The notes beneath the pieces were generated by a model. That model did no database searches. It saw only the letters and a list, made by a program, of their open reading frames with translations, and had not been told where the DNA came from. From Microbacterium sp. T2.11-28 (GTDB lineage Bacteria > Actinomycetota > Actinomycetes > Actinomycetales > Microbacteriaceae), in NCBI RefSeq assembly GCF_950097975.1, contig NZ_CATNHF010000001.1, positions 124,001-188,000 of the forward strand: a stretch of DNA of 64,000 nt, read 5' to 3'. Shown here piece by piece: positions 31,696-39,163 of this stretch (position 1 is the stretch's first letter; every line of letters begins with the position of its first letter). Made by a program: the position numbers and the translations under genes.

Positions 31696-33111
31696 TCATG
31701 GCTGGTCCGCGACGTCGTACACGTCGCGGACCAGCCATTCGTCTTCGTCCCGGACGATGACGACGATCTGAGACGGATGACGGTCGTCCTCATCCGCCGT
31801 GACGCGCAGTGAGGCTGCACCACCGTATTCGTCGAGCAGCGTGACCGTGCGATCCACCGACGGCGCGGTCGCCGCTCCGCTCGGGAAGTCCCGGCCGGGG
31901 GTCACGACCACGCTCGCGGGGCACCCCGCGGCCGCACAGGCGGCGAACCGGCGCAGCAGCTCCTCTCCCACCGCCGTCAGATCCTCCTCCGCGCGCGGCG
32001 CTTCCTCCGCGCCACGCCGGGGTGCCGGAGGCTCGGCGGTCGGCGACGGCGCGGATGAGGGCGTCTCGGACGACCTCGGCGCCGCGCCGTCCGCGCTCGG
32101 CTGCGGGGCGGGCAGCCAGATCCCCACGGCGAGGACGGCGGCGCCCGCGCCCGCGGCGAGCCCGAGCGCGCGGCGGCGATGCCCGTCGCGGGGCGGAGAG
32201 TGCGGCCGGCGCCGGACCAGCCGCGACCAGGCGTCCGCCAGCCGGTCGCCCCACTCGGCATCCAGATGGCGGCGGAGCGCGCTGCGCAGCGCCACAGCGC
32301 CCGCCGAGTCGCGAGGCGCCGCGGACGGAACATCGACGGAGCGCGCCGCACCGCGCGCCGCACCGCGCACCGCACCGCGCACCTCGGAGCCGTGCGCGGC
32401 GGAGCCGGCCCGAGTCGAGCCGGGCGGGAGGACGGTGAGAGGTTGCGGTCGCACATCAGGCGGGACGGCTGCGATCTCGAGCGGACCGGGGTCGGCCGCC
32501 GCGAAGAGCGACGCCTCGGCGGCCTCCGCCTCTCGGCGCAGTCGGCGGGGGTCGGTCAGCACGGAGCGTGCTGTGCGGAGCGCGGCCGACAGTGCTGGCG
32601 GGGCGTCCTCGGTCAGGCGCTCGAGGAGGGCATCGGACTCCGTGCGCCAGAGGGCCGCACCTCCGAGCGCCAGCACCGGCTTTCCCGCGGACGTCACCCA
32701 CCACGTGCCGTGGAGCGCCGCCAGGGCGTCGGCCTCGGCGCCGCCGCGCAGGATGCTGACCGCCGTCGTCACCGCTTCTCCCGCTTCGACGCCCGCACGC
32801 CGGTCGAGCCAGGCTCGCAGACGCAGCGGGCAATGCGGCACCAGGAGGCCCGCGCCATCGGGACCCATCGCGGCGTCGATGGGCGCGAGCACGTGCCCAC
32901 CGGGGTCGGCGCGCCACGCGGGGTTGTCGTCCCAGAGGGACGCCTCCGTCCAGACCACGGGCTCGGCGACGCCCGGGAGAGCGTCCTGGCGGGACGGGTT
33001 CCCCGCCTCGCCGCCGGGCGGACTCGTCGCCGCGGGCAGCAGGTCGCCCGGCAGCGGAGCGTCGGCGGCGGAGAGGCGGCGAAGGGCGGGGGTGTGCGGT
33101 GCGGACGGCAT
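31696..33111 (-). CDS. Hypothetical single-pass membrane protein, Arg/Ala/Pro-rich
   Basis: The product is 471 residues and I do not recognise it. The N-terminal ~330 residues are cytoplasmic in style, with Trp-containing segments (WTEASLWDDNPAWRADPGGH, GTWWVTSAGKPVLALG) and basic/alanine-rich linkers. One membrane segment follows (ALGLAAGAGAAVLAVGIWL), then a Ser/Pro/Ala-rich stretch and an extracellular domain ending DEDEWLVRDVYDVADQP that contains a C-x4-C pair (RRFAACAAAGCPASVVV). ATG 33111 gives a clean start. In many actinobacteria lipB and lipA lie between sucB and DUF4191; here this gene takes that place. The last codons contain the terminator hairpin. Confidence 0.65.
   Translation of the reverse strand: MPSAPHTPALRRLSAADAPLPGDLLPAATSPPGGEAGNPSRQDALPGVAEPVVWTEASLWDDNPAWRADPGGHVLAPIDAAMGPDGAGLLVPHCPLRLRAWLDRRAGVEAGEAVTTAVSILRGGAEADALAALHGTWWVTSAGKPVLALGGAALWRTESDALLERLTEDAPPALSAALRTARSVLTDPRRLRREAEAAEASLFAAADPGPLEIAAVPPDVRPQPLTVLPPGSTRAGSAAHGSEVRGAVRGAARGAARSVDVPSAAPRDSAGAVALRSALRRHLDAEWGDRLADAWSRLVRRRPHSPPRDGHRRRALGLAAGAGAAVLAVGIWLPAPQPSADGAAPRSSETPSSAPSPTAEPPAPRRGAEEAPRAEEDLTAVGEELLRRFAACAAAGCPASVVVTPGRDFPSGAATAPSVDRTVTLLDEYGGAASLRVTADEDDRHPSQIVVIVRDEDEWLVRDVYDVADQP
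31698..31738. terminator. Strong bidirectional hairpin terminator after sucB
   Basis: A perfect 18-bp stem (left arm 31698-31715, right arm 31721-31738, loop CGTAC) starts 13 bases after the sucB stop. It is also the last coding segment of the opposing gene at 31696-33111, encoding its RDVYDVADQP tail. One of the longest perfect stems in the window. Confidence 0.75.
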
Positions 33112-33227
33112 CCGGCGAGTGTGTCCGATCCGGCCGACCGCAGGGCATCGCGCGCAGCGGCATGTGGAGAGCTGCGGGGAGGCCGCGACTGTGAACAAGA
33201 CGCGGTCTCGAAGGTAGGCTTGTCCCC

Positions 33228-33938
33228 ATGTCATCCCGCAGTTCCGCGCCCGAGAAGCGGCCCGGCTTCTTCCGACAGATCCGCTCGCTCGTCTCCTTCA
33301 CGCGCGACGTGTACGCCTGGGCTCCGTGGGTGCTCCTGGCCATCGTCGTCGTCGCGACCGGCCTGGGTGTTCTGGTCGGATTCTTCGTGCCGCCGGCGGC
33401 CGTGTGGAGCATCATCCTCTGGGGCGTCACGGGAGTCATGTTCGGTCTTCTCGCCGCGATGATGACGCTCACGCGTCTGTCGACGAAGGCGATGTACAAG
33501 AAGATCGACGGCATGCCCGGTGCCGCCGGTCACGTGCTGTCGACCTCGCTCGGGCGACGCTGGGTCGCCTCCGACACGCCCGTCGGCGTGAACCCGCGCA
33601 CCCAGGACGCGGTCTACCGCGTGGTCGGACGCGGTGGCGTCGTCATCGTCGGCGAAGGCGCCGCCGGCCGCCTTACGCGCCTGATCAACGACGAGCGCGT
33701 GAAGGTGCAGCGCGTGGCCTCCGGCGTCCCGGTGCACGTGCTGCACGTCGGCCACGGCGACGGCGACGTCCCCATCTCCAAGCTCTCGGCGACCATCAAG
33801 GCGCTTCCCAAGAAGGTCGACCGCGCCACCATGGCAGCCGTCGTCAAGCGCATCGACTCCGTCTCGCAGTCCGTGACCTCGCTGCCGATCCCCAAGGGCA
33901 TCGATCCCACCAAGGCGCGCGCGCCCCGCCCGCGCTGA
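33228..33938 (+). CDS. DUF4191 family membrane protein
   Basis: The product is 236 residues with two closely spaced transmembrane segments near the N-terminus (APWVLLAIVVVATGLGVLVG and SIILWGVTGVMFGLLAAMM), followed by a cytoplasmic basic domain (SLGRRWVASDTPVGVNPRTQ, RVVGRGGVVIVGEG, KALPKKVDRATMAAVVKRID). This matches the DUF4191 family, conserved just upstream of RDD and glnA in actinobacteria (as for the Mycobacterium tuberculosis neighbourhood). No Shine-Dalgarno is visible, so translation may be leaderless or the start may be the next codons. Function is unknown to me. Confidence 0.87.
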   Translation: MSSRSSAPEKRPGFFRQIRSLVSFTRDVYAWAPWVLLAIVVVATGLGVLVGFFVPPAAVWSIILWGVTGVMFGLLAAMMTLTRLSTKAMYKKIDGMPGAAGHVLSTSLGRRWVASDTPVGVNPRTQDAVYRVVGRGGVVIVGEGAAGRLTRLINDERVKVQRVASGVPVHVLHVGHGDGDVPISKLSATIKALPKKVDRATMAAVVKRIDSVSQSVTSLPIPKGIDPTKARAPRPR

Positions 33939-33957
33939 CGCGCGAGCCGGACTCCGC

Positions 33958-34389
33958 TCAGGCCCTGACCAGGACGGTGCCGGCGGCTTTGTCGTGCAGC
34001 CCGCGCTGGTCCGCGTCCCAGATCACCGCGGGGATCACCACGATGAGCAGCAGCGTCCGGATGATCGGGCGCCACAGCCCGACCCACCCGCCGCGCAGCA
34101 GCTGGATGCGCAGACCCATGATGCGGTGCCCGGGGCTCCCGCCGATCGTCGGGAGGAAGATCACGTTCAGCACCGCGAAGACGGTCATCGGCGCGAACAG
34201 CGTCAACCCCGCCTGAGACGGCAGCGCGAACTGGTCGTAGCCCAGGAACGCCGTCGCGATGAGCGTCGCGGCGAAGTAGTCGATGGCCAGCGCGGCGATG
34301 CGGCGTCCTGGGCGGGCGATGCTCCCGCTTCCGCTCTCGGGCATTCCGAGGCGTTCACCGGGGAAGCTGTTCTCTCGCGGGGCTGTCAC
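33958..34389 (-). CDS. RDD family membrane protein
   Basis: The product is 143 residues with the RDD-domain signature: ARPGRRIAALAIDYFAATLI (R and D in the first segment), three hydrophobic segments, GGSPGHRIMGLRIQLLRGG, and a final RGLHDKAAGTVLVRA. Family members are small polytopic proteins of unclear function, often beside glnA. A GTG start at 34389 is used; a longer ATG extension ([15 protein letters not shown]) runs into the glnA promoter zone and is unlikely. It is divergent from glnA across 129 bases and convergent with DUF4191. Confidence 0.85.
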   Translation of the reverse strand: MTAPRENSFPGERLGMPESGSGSIARPGRRIAALAIDYFAATLIATAFLGYDQFALPSQAGLTLFAPMTVFAVLNVIFLPTIGGSPGHRIMGLRIQLLRGGWVGLWRPIIRTLLLIVVIPAVIWDADQRGLHDKAAGTVLVRA

Positions 34390-34518
34390 CCACCCAGCGT
34401 ATCGGCGCCCCTGTAACATGCCGGAAACACGAGAGACACTGCCGGGCAACCGCGCCTCGGTAGGTTCGAGACCAGCCTGCCGGTATCAGGCGGTTCCTCA
34501 CCCGATCTTGGAGACTTC

Positions 34519-35943
34519 ATGTTCAAAGATTCATCCGAGGTGCTCGCGTACATCAAGGACGAGGACGTCAAGTTCCTCGACATCCGTTTCACGGATCTCC
34601 CGGGTGTGCAGCAGCACTTCAACATCCCCGCTTCGACCGTCGACGAGGACTTCTTCACCGTCGGTCAGCTCTTCGACGGCTCCTCGATCCGCGGCTTCGC
34701 GAACATCCACGAGTCCGACATGCAGCTCATCCCGGACGTCTCCACCGCCTACATCGACCCGTTCCGCGAGGCGAAGACCCTGATCATGGTCTTCGACATC
34801 TACAACCCGCGCAACGGCGAGATCTACGCGAAGGACCCGCGCCAGGTCGCGAAGAAGGCGGAGAAGTACCTCGCCTCGACCGGCATCGCCGACACCGCGT
34901 TCTTCGCGCCGGAGGCCGAGTTCTACATCTTCGACGACGTGCGCTACTCGGTGACGCAGAACGCGAGCTTCTACAGCGTCGACTCCGAGGAGGGCGCGTG
35001 GAACACCGGTCGTGAGGAAGAGGGCGGCAACCTCGCCAACAAGACCCCCTACAAGGGCGGCTACTTCCCCGTCTCCCCCGTCGACAAGACGGCGGACCTG
35101 CGCGACGACATCTCGCTGAAGCTCATCGAGTCGGGCCTCGTCCTCGAGCGCGCGCACCACGAGGTCGGCACGGGCGGACAGCAGGAGATCAACTACCGCT
35201 TCGACACGATGGTGCACTCGGCGGACGACATCCTGAAGTTCAAGTACATCGTCAAGAACACGGCCGAGCAGTGGGGCAAGGTCGCGACCTTCATGCCCAA
35301 GCCGCTCTTCGGCGACAACGGCTCCGGCATGCACACCCACCAGTCGCTGTGGCTGAACGGCGAGCCGCTCTTCTACGACGAGAAGGGCTACGGCGGGCTG
35401 TCCGACACGGCGCGCTGGTACATCGGCGGCCTCCTGGCGCACGCGCCCGCGGTCCTGGCGTTCACCAACCCGACGCTCAACTCCTACAAGCGCCTGGTCA
35501 AGGGCTACGAGGCGCCGGTCAACCTGGTGTACTCGGCGGGCAACCGCTCCGCGGCCATCCGCATCCCGATCACGGGCTCCAACCCGAAGGCCAAGCGCAT
35601 CGAGTTCCGCGCTCCCGACGCCTCCGGCAACCCGTACCTCGCGTTCGCGGCGCAGATGATGGCCGGTCTGGACGGCATCAAGAACCGCATCGAGCCGCAC
35701 GAGCCGGTCGACAAGGACCTCTACGAGCTGCCGCCCGAGGAGGCCAAGAACATCCCGCAGGTGCCGAACTCGCTGCTGGACTCGCTGGAGGCCCTCCGCG
35801 CGGACCACGAGTTCCTGCTGGCCGGCGGCGTGTTCACGCCCGAGCTGATCGAGACCTGGATCGAGTACAAGATCGAGAACGAGATCAAGCCGCTCGCGGC
35901 GCGTCCGCACCCGTTCGAGTACGAGCTGTACTTCGGCGTCTGA
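34519..35943 (+). CDS. glnA: Glutamine synthetase, type I (adenylylated form)
   Basis: This is the 474-residue GSI that makes glutamine from glutamate, ammonia and ATP. Active-site segments include the N-terminal Asp loop [20 protein letters not shown] (metal Glu), [16 protein letters not shown], the ATP-loop region [16 protein letters not shown], and NRSAAIRIP. The adenylylation Tyr is conserved in [14 protein letters not shown], so it should be a GlnE target; glnE lies at 53947 beyond the prophage. The prophage integrated into the last seven sense codons and the stop; the phage copy is identical over 25 bp, so the protein is intact. Its original terminator now lies at 53889-53928. Confidence 0.97.
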   Translation: MFKDSSEVLAYIKDEDVKFLDIRFTDLPGVQQHFNIPASTVDEDFFTVGQLFDGSSIRGFANIHESDMQLIPDVSTAYIDPFREAKTLIMVFDIYNPRNGEIYAKDPRQVAKKAEKYLASTGIADTAFFAPEAEFYIFDDVRYSVTQNASFYSVDSEEGAWNTGREEEGGNLANKTPYKGGYFPVSPVDKTADLRDDISLKLIESGLVLERAHHEVGTGGQQEINYRFDTMVHSADDILKFKYIVKNTAEQWGKVATFMPKPLFGDNGSGMHTHQSLWLNGEPLFYDEKGYGGLSDTARWYIGGLLAHAPAVLAFTNPTLNSYKRLVKGYEAPVNLVYSAGNRSAAIRIPITGSNPKAKRIEFRAPDASGNPYLAFAAQMMAGLDGIKNRIEPHEPVDKDLYELPPEEAKNIPQVPNSLLDSLEALRADHEFLLAGGVFTPELIETWIEYKIENEIKPLAARPHPFEYELYFGV

Positions 35944-35944
35944 C
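35920..35944 (+). repeat. attL core: 25-bp direct repeat at glnA 3' end
   Basis: The core begins TACGAGCTGTACTTCGGCGT and ends CTGAC; it covers the last glnA codons (YELYFGV), the stop and one further base. The identical 25 bases recur at 53857-53881; flanking bases differ on both sides (G vs C before, C vs G after). This marks the left integration junction. Confidence 0.93.
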
Positions 35945-35979
35945 CGCCAGGCGCGGGATTTCGCGGGATGCGTAGCCTC

Positions 35980-36000
35980 TAGTCCGCGCTTAGTCCGCAG
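35980..36000 (+). promoter_or_regulatory. Candidate integrase arm-type sites, left side
   Basis: Two direct repeats, TAGTCCGCGC at 35980 and TAGTCCGCAG at 35991, start 11 bp apart, 35 bp to the right of the attL core. The second is repeated exactly near attR (53742-53751). Spacing of one helical turn and the same orientation on both flanks fit arm-type binding sites of a lambda-type integrase. Confidence 0.55.
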
Positions 36001-36256
36001 AATCCTTCACAGAGCCCTCAGAGTCCGCACTCTGAGGGCTCTGTCGCGTCACGACGCTGACGAAATCGGGGTGGGTGGAAGCCAGGTCTCCGCGGGTGAC
36101 GAGAGCGCGCGCGGCGCGGTGGGCCGCGCTGTACTCGGCGGCGGTAGGGCGACGCCCGAGGTGAGTCTGCAGCCAGGACCGGACGTGAAGCGGCTCGTCT
36201 TCGACGGCAGCGAGAAGCTCTCGTTGCCAGCGGCCTGGACCTCGACTCATCGTCAC
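35990..36256 (-). CDS. Small phage protein of unknown function, downstream of integrase
   Basis: The product is 88 residues (MTMSRGPGRWQRELLAAVED...). The sequence is helical and charged, with a segment WLQTHLGRRPTAAEYSAAHR that could be part of a winged-helix or similar fold, and a polar tail SADSEGSVKDSAD. It is not recognised. It lies directly downstream of int on the same strand, separated by a 10-bp inverted repeat. Its last ~20 codons are built from the terminator hairpin and an arm-type repeat, so the annotated C-terminus may be constrained by DNA function more than protein function. It may act in integration or excision (inference from location only). Confidence 0.55.
   Translation of the reverse strand: MTMSRGPGRWQRELLAAVEDEPLHVRSWLQTHLGRRPTAAEYSAAHRAARALVTRGDLASTHPDFVSVVTRQSPQSADSEGSVKDSAD
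36010..36043. terminator. Phage-supplied terminator downstream of glnA
   Basis: A perfect 14-bp stem (CAGAGCCCTCAGAG with its complement, loop TCCGCA) begins 66 bases after the glnA stop. It overlaps the 3' coding end of the opposing 88-residue gene. It probably stops glnA transcription in the lysogen, replacing the native terminator displaced to attR, and would also stop leftward transcription before attP. Confidence 0.7.
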
Positions 36257-36264
36257 TCCTAAGT

Positions 36265-36299
36265 GTTCACAGGTAGGCCCATTGTAGGCACCTGTGAAC
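36265..36299. promoter_or_regulatory. 10-bp inverted repeat between int and the 88-residue gene
   Basis: GTTCACAGGT at 36265-36274 is complementary to ACCTGTGAAC at 36290-36299, with a 15-base spacer that contains TAGGC twice. It could form a hairpin ending the int transcript, or be a dimer-binding site. No T-run follows. Confidence 0.45.
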
Positions 36300-36301
36300 G
36301 C

Positions 36302-37342
36302 TTAGATTTGGGGGCGCGCGGCAAGAATGGCCGCGGTCGCGGCCCGGGACGACTCGTCTTTGTCGGGCCAGAGGTGCCCATACGTGTTGAGCGTGACGGT
36401 CGCGGAGGCATGGCGCATGCGCGCCTGGACCGTCTTAATGTCGAGCCCAGCCGCGATGAGGAGGCTCGCGAAGTAGTGGCGGAGATCGTGCGTGCGGAAC
36501 CCACCGGGTAGGCCGGGAACCTTCGACCGCGCGTCGATCCACTCTCGGTTCAGTTGGTAGGAGGACACTCCCCTGCCGAAAACCCCCGGCACCACGTACA
36601 CGGGGCCGGAGCCCTCGTCGAGCATCCGCAAGAGCTCGAGCGGGATGGGGATCGTGTCGCCCGACCTCTCCGACTTCAGACTGGCGCTGCCGTCCTGCGC
36701 GGAGACGGTGATGGCCCCGTTATCCCAGTCGATGTCGTCGCGCGTCAACGCAGCCATCTCCGCGACCCTCAAGCCGGCGAACGCGCCGAGGAGGAGCATG
36801 TTCCGGTAGGCGGGCTTCAGGGCGTCATAGAGCGCCCACACCTGGTCCGTCGTCGCGACGTAGGCCCGCTGTGAGGGCGTGGGTGGGCTCGTGCGCCGAC
36901 TGACGGGGTTCCGGACGATAATGCCGTCATGGACCGCGTCTGACAGCACCTGGTGGAGCCGGCGGTGGACGGCATACGTGTACGAGGTCGAGTACTTCTC
37001 GCTGAGTTCTGCCATCCACACGCGCACGTCGGACGCCTGGATCGATCGCAGCTGCCGGGCTCCGAACTTGCCCCGGATGAGGGCGACGTGAGTCTGGGCT
37101 GACTTGACGGTATTCGGCTTCTTCGAGGCATATCCGGCGAGCCACTTATCGAGCCACTCCCCCGTCGACATCTTTGACGTCGCGGGGTCAACCCATGTGC
37201 CGGTCTTCATCGCGGCCGTGGCGGCGTCGAGCCACTCCTGCGCTTCCTTCTTCAGTCGCGCGTGCTTCGCGTACTCTCGTCCGTCCGGGCCGCGGTAGCG
37301 GGCGCGCCAGGTTCCATCAGGCCTCTGCTTGATGCTCGCCAT
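36302..37342 (-). CDS. int: Phage tyrosine integrase
   Basis: This 346-residue tyrosine recombinase is expected to integrate the phage at the glnA 3' end. The N-terminus has an AP2-like arm-binding domain (SIKQRPDGTWRARYRGPDG), followed by a SAM-like core-binding domain (residues ~60-150, with TGEWLDKWLAGYASKKPNTV). The catalytic domain shows Arg in AFAGLRVAEMAAL, the H-x-L-R-H box in FRTHDLRHYFASLL, a later His in MRHASATVTLN and the nucleophile Tyr in TYGHLW. Length is normal. The start lies inside the last codons of the repressor gene (26-base overlap), so int is probably translated from the repressor transcript. It lies next to attL as expected. Confidence 0.95.
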   Translation of the reverse strand: MASIKQRPDGTWRARYRGPDGREYAKHARLKKEAQEWLDAATAAMKTGTWVDPATSKMSTGEWLDKWLAGYASKKPNTVKSAQTHVALIRGKFGARQLRSIQASDVRVWMAELSEKYSTSYTYAVHRRLHQVLSDAVHDGIIVRNPVSRRTSPPTPSQRAYVATTDQVWALYDALKPAYRNMLLLGAFAGLRVAEMAALTRDDIDWDNGAITVSAQDGSASLKSERSGDTIPIPLELLRMLDEGSGPVYVVPGVFGRGVSSYQLNREWIDARSKVPGLPGGFRTHDLRHYFASLLIAAGLDIKTVQARMRHASATVTLNTYGHLWPDKDESSRAATAAILAARPQI

Positions 37343-37958
37343 CGTCGCCCATCCAAGCCTCGATACCGTCGCGCAGGAACTCAGTCCTCCCCTTATGCTC
37401 GGCGTCGTTGCGGCGGCGGTAGGACGCGGTGCGGTGGCTCAGATGACCCATCGCCACCTCGCCTAGCACGTTGGCCGGATCGGTGCTGACGAGCCGGCTC
37501 TCGAGTCCTTCGTATAGCTGCGGGTTGGCTCCGCTACGGAGCACAAGGTCGTCATCCGCCACCCCGTCAGGGCCATAGGGGTAGGTGTTGTCGAGCTCCT
37601 GTGCCACGATCAGCCGCGCATGCATCAGAGACTCAGCGGCAATCCGGAAGGCTTCAACATTCTCCCGAAGCCAGTTCAGGTTCGCTCGCAACCTGACATT
37701 CGCGCGGGACTCCGCCAGCGCTTCAAGGGAGGTGTCGAGAACGCGGCATACAGCGAGGATCTCCGCCGCGCGTAGAGCCCGCTGCCCTCCCTCGACACGG
37801 GCGATCGTGGTTTGGTGCACCCCCGGCACACCCAGCGCGGTCACACGCTTAGCGAGATCGCCTTGCGAGATCCCGCGCTTCTCGCGGAACAGCTTGAGAT
37901 TCGCGCCGATCGTCGCGTCAAGCTCGGCGATGAAGTCGGGGTCGTCATTCGTCGGCAC
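37317..37958 (-). CDS. Phage repressor-like HTH protein (XRE family)
   Basis: The product is 213 residues, beginning MPTNDDPDFIAELDATIGAN if the GTG at 37958 is used. An XRE-type helix-turn-helix lies at residues ~18-72 (FREKRGISQGDLAKRVTALG ... HQTTIARVEGGQRALRAAEI). The C-terminal ~140 residues are unlike LexA/CI peptidases: no Ser-Lys dyad motif is seen, so control may not be RecA-dependent cleavage. A longer frame from a TTG at 37988 adds MQCRICHNHFV and lacks a clear ribosome site. GTG 37958 sits 6 bases after a plausible -10, which suggests a leaderless message as for other phage repressors. It is divergent from the excisionase-like gene. Confidence 0.8.
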   Translation of the reverse strand: MPTNDDPDFIAELDATIGANLKLFREKRGISQGDLAKRVTALGVPGVHQTTIARVEGGQRALRAAEILAVCRVLDTSLEALAESRANVRLRANLNWLRENVEAFRIAAESLMHARLIVAQELDNTYPYGPDGVADDDLVLRSGANPQLYEGLESRLVSTDPANVLGEVAMGHLSHRTASYRRRNDAEHKGRTEFLRDGIEAWMGDDGEHQAEA

Positions 37959-37964
37959 GAAATG

Positions 37965-37993
37965 ATTGTGGCAGATCCGGCATTGCAATCCAA
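37965..37993 (-). promoter_or_regulatory. Candidate leftward repressor promoter (leaderless)
   Basis: On the minus strand TTGGAT (37993-37988) and CACAAT (37970-37965) are separated by exactly 17 bases, and the GTG start of the repressor follows 6 bases after the -10. The match to consensus is partial (3/6 and 4/6), so this is a proposal, supported mainly by spacing and position. Confidence 0.35.
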
Positions 37994-38015
37994 CACAAGG
38001 CGTGAGTAGCCTGTA

Positions 38016-38037
38016 GTGTGGTCACAGCCGATCACAC
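38016..38037. promoter_or_regulatory. Candidate repressor operator in the divergent control region
   Basis: An inverted repeat GTGTGGTC - ACAGCC - GATCACAC (one mismatch between arms) lies between the repressor and the excisionase-like gene, 19 bases upstream of the latter's ATG. It is placed to block rightward early transcription. An upstream TTGCAA-18-TAGCCT could be the promoter it controls (weak). Confidence 0.45.
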
Positions 38038-38055
38038 CTTGATGGAGGTAACGAA

Positions 38056-38238
38056 ATGCCGGACAAGCTTCTCTTCCACCACGAAGTCGCGGAGCGCCTC
38101 AGGCGGTCTCCCGCGCAGCTTCACTGGATGAACAGCCGAGGGGATGGGCCGCCCCATGCAAAAATCGCCGGCCGCCTGGTCTATCGCGAGGCCGACGTGG
38201 AGAAGTTCATCTCTGATGCTTTCGAGGTGGCGTCCTGA
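38056..38238 (+). CDS. Excisionase-like small HTH protein
   Basis: The product is a 60-residue MerR/excisionase-type winged helix: LFHHEVAERLRRSPAQLHWM gives the helix-turn-helix, and AGRLVYREADVEKFISDAF gives the wing plus the third helix. This size and pattern fit phage Xis proteins or other HTH_17 regulators. GGAGGT at 38043-38048 sets the ATG. It is the first gene of the rightward early operon, opposite the repressor, where Cro or Xis is expected. The next gene starts within its stop codon (TGATG). Whether it is the directionality factor for int, a Cro-like regulator, or both cannot be told. Confidence 0.75.
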   Translation: MPDKLLFHHEVAERLRRSPAQLHWMNSRGDGPPHAKIAGRLVYREADVEKFISDAFEVAS

Positions 38239-38477
38239 TGGCCATGTTCGTGACCATCACGGAGGCCGTGGAGGTCAAGAATTCCTTCGGCTCCGCCTCC
38301 ACGTTTGTGGATGGCGTTGAGGTCGACGCTCAGCCTCTGATCCGGATTCTGTCCGACGACGGGCTGTACACGCTCGAGAAGGCACGCGAGTTGATCGACG
38401 CCCTGTTCGGCATGATCGACGACGTCGAAGACGCCATGGACGCGGAATCGCTGCTGGAAGATGGGATGCCTCACTAA
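38238..38477 (+). CDS. Small acidic early phage protein, unknown
   Basis: The product is 79 residues, acidic, no membrane segment: MAMFVTITEAVEVKN then beta-like DGVEVDAQPLIRIL and an amphipathic helix YTLEKARELIDALFGMIDDV. It is not recognised. The ATG overlaps the preceding stop, and its stop overlaps the next ATG (TAATGG), so it is part of a tightly packed early operon and very likely real. Confidence 0.65.
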   Translation: MAMFVTITEAVEVKNSFGSASTFVDGVEVDAQPLIRILSDDGLYTLEKARELIDALFGMIDDVEDAMDAESLLEDGMPH

Positions 38478-38779
38478 TGGCCGACCAGATGACCCTTCTC
38501 CACGATCTTCGCCGCCGCGTCGAGAACCTCGAGCGAAGAGGTGTTCCCGGAAGCGAAGGCGTGTTCCAGGGCAGACCCCTTCGCGACTCTCGCCCCCGTC
38601 GGATGCCGCAACGACCTGACCGGGACAGCATCAGCATCCTGCACTACCTGCAGTCCAACCAGACTCAGCCCGTCGAGAACCGCGACAACGAAGCGATTCT
38701 CAACTGGCTGTTCACCCCCAACAAGAGAACGGACCCGGGGGCAACCGGGTCCGTTCGAGCAACCTCGAAAGGTCACTAA
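38477..38779 (+). CDS. Small early phage protein, unknown
   Basis: The product is 100 residues: an N-terminal amphipathic helix (MADQMTLLHDLRRRVENLER), a basic proline-rich middle and a short helical segment DSISILHYLQSNQ. It is not recognised. The start overlaps the previous stop by 1 base. The final 18 codons are occupied by a 12-bp perfect hairpin at 38727-38756, so the useful protein may end near NWLFTPNKRTDP while the DNA serves as a transcriptional element. Confidence 0.5.
   Translation: MADQMTLLHDLRRRVENLERRGVPGSEGVFQGRPLRDSRPRRMPQRPDRDSISILHYLQSNQTQPVENRDNEAILNWLFTPNKRTDPGATGSVRATSKGH
38727..38756. terminator. Hairpin inside the early operon
   Basis: A 12-bp perfect stem, GAACGGACCCGG pairing with CCGGGTCCGTTC around GGGCAA, lies 25 bases before the next ATG. 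There is no T-run. In an early operon it may attenuate transcription between the two promoter-proximal genes and the rest. Confidence 0.45.
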
Positions 38780-38781
38780 CC

Positions 38782-39114
38782 ATGTCCGAGAGTACAGCAC
38801 AGACCACCGGCATTCATCCTGAGATCCCGCTGGCCCCGTGGGTGACGACGCGGTACGAAGACGACGATGGGCGCCTCGTCGTCGACGAGAACAAGTACCA
38901 CTACACGGACGTCGACGTCTGGGTCGACCGCGGCGTGACACACGCCCTCAACGAGGATGGCTCGTTCCACTCCTCCACGGAAAGCGCACTGATCTCCTAC
39001 GACTTGGTCTGGCCCGAGGGTGGGCGGGACGCGGAGCAGTTCACCGTCCTCGCCAGCAGCATCCCAATCCTCATCGCCGCCCTGCTGCGCCTTGAGAAGG
39101 AGATGGCGGAGTGA
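38782..39114 (+). CDS. Early phage protein, unknown
   Basis: The product is 110 residues, acidic, beginning MSESTAQTTGIHPEIPLAPW and containing a run of aromatic/acidic strands (TTRYEDDDGRLVVDENKYHY, DVDVWVDRGV) and a C-terminal helix (ASSIPILIAALLRLEKEMAE). It is not recognised; the fold may be beta-rich. It starts after the hairpin at 38727-38756, and a GAAAGG lies upstream of the ATG. The next gene follows after 49 bases with its own good ribosome site. Confidence 0.6.
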   Translation: MSESTAQTTGIHPEIPLAPWVTTRYEDDDGRLVVDENKYHYTDVDVWVDRGVTHALNEDGSFHSSTESALISYDLVWPEGGRDAEQFTVLASSIPILIAALLRLEKEMAE

Positions 39115-39163
39115 GCGCCCCGTCGAGGTACGAGGGCTACGCCGCGTCTATGGAAGGAGCCGC

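Noticed and set aside
34440..34500. T-loop-like GGTTCGAGACC upstream of glnA
   Set aside because: No acceptor stem, anticodon arm or cloverleaf could be built around it, so it is not a tRNA gene.
37959..37988. TTG-started extension of the repressor with a CRICHNH zinc-like motif
   Set aside because: No ribosome site is visible, the motif is too short for a zinc ribbon, and it lies over the likely -10 region. The GTG at 37958 is better supported.
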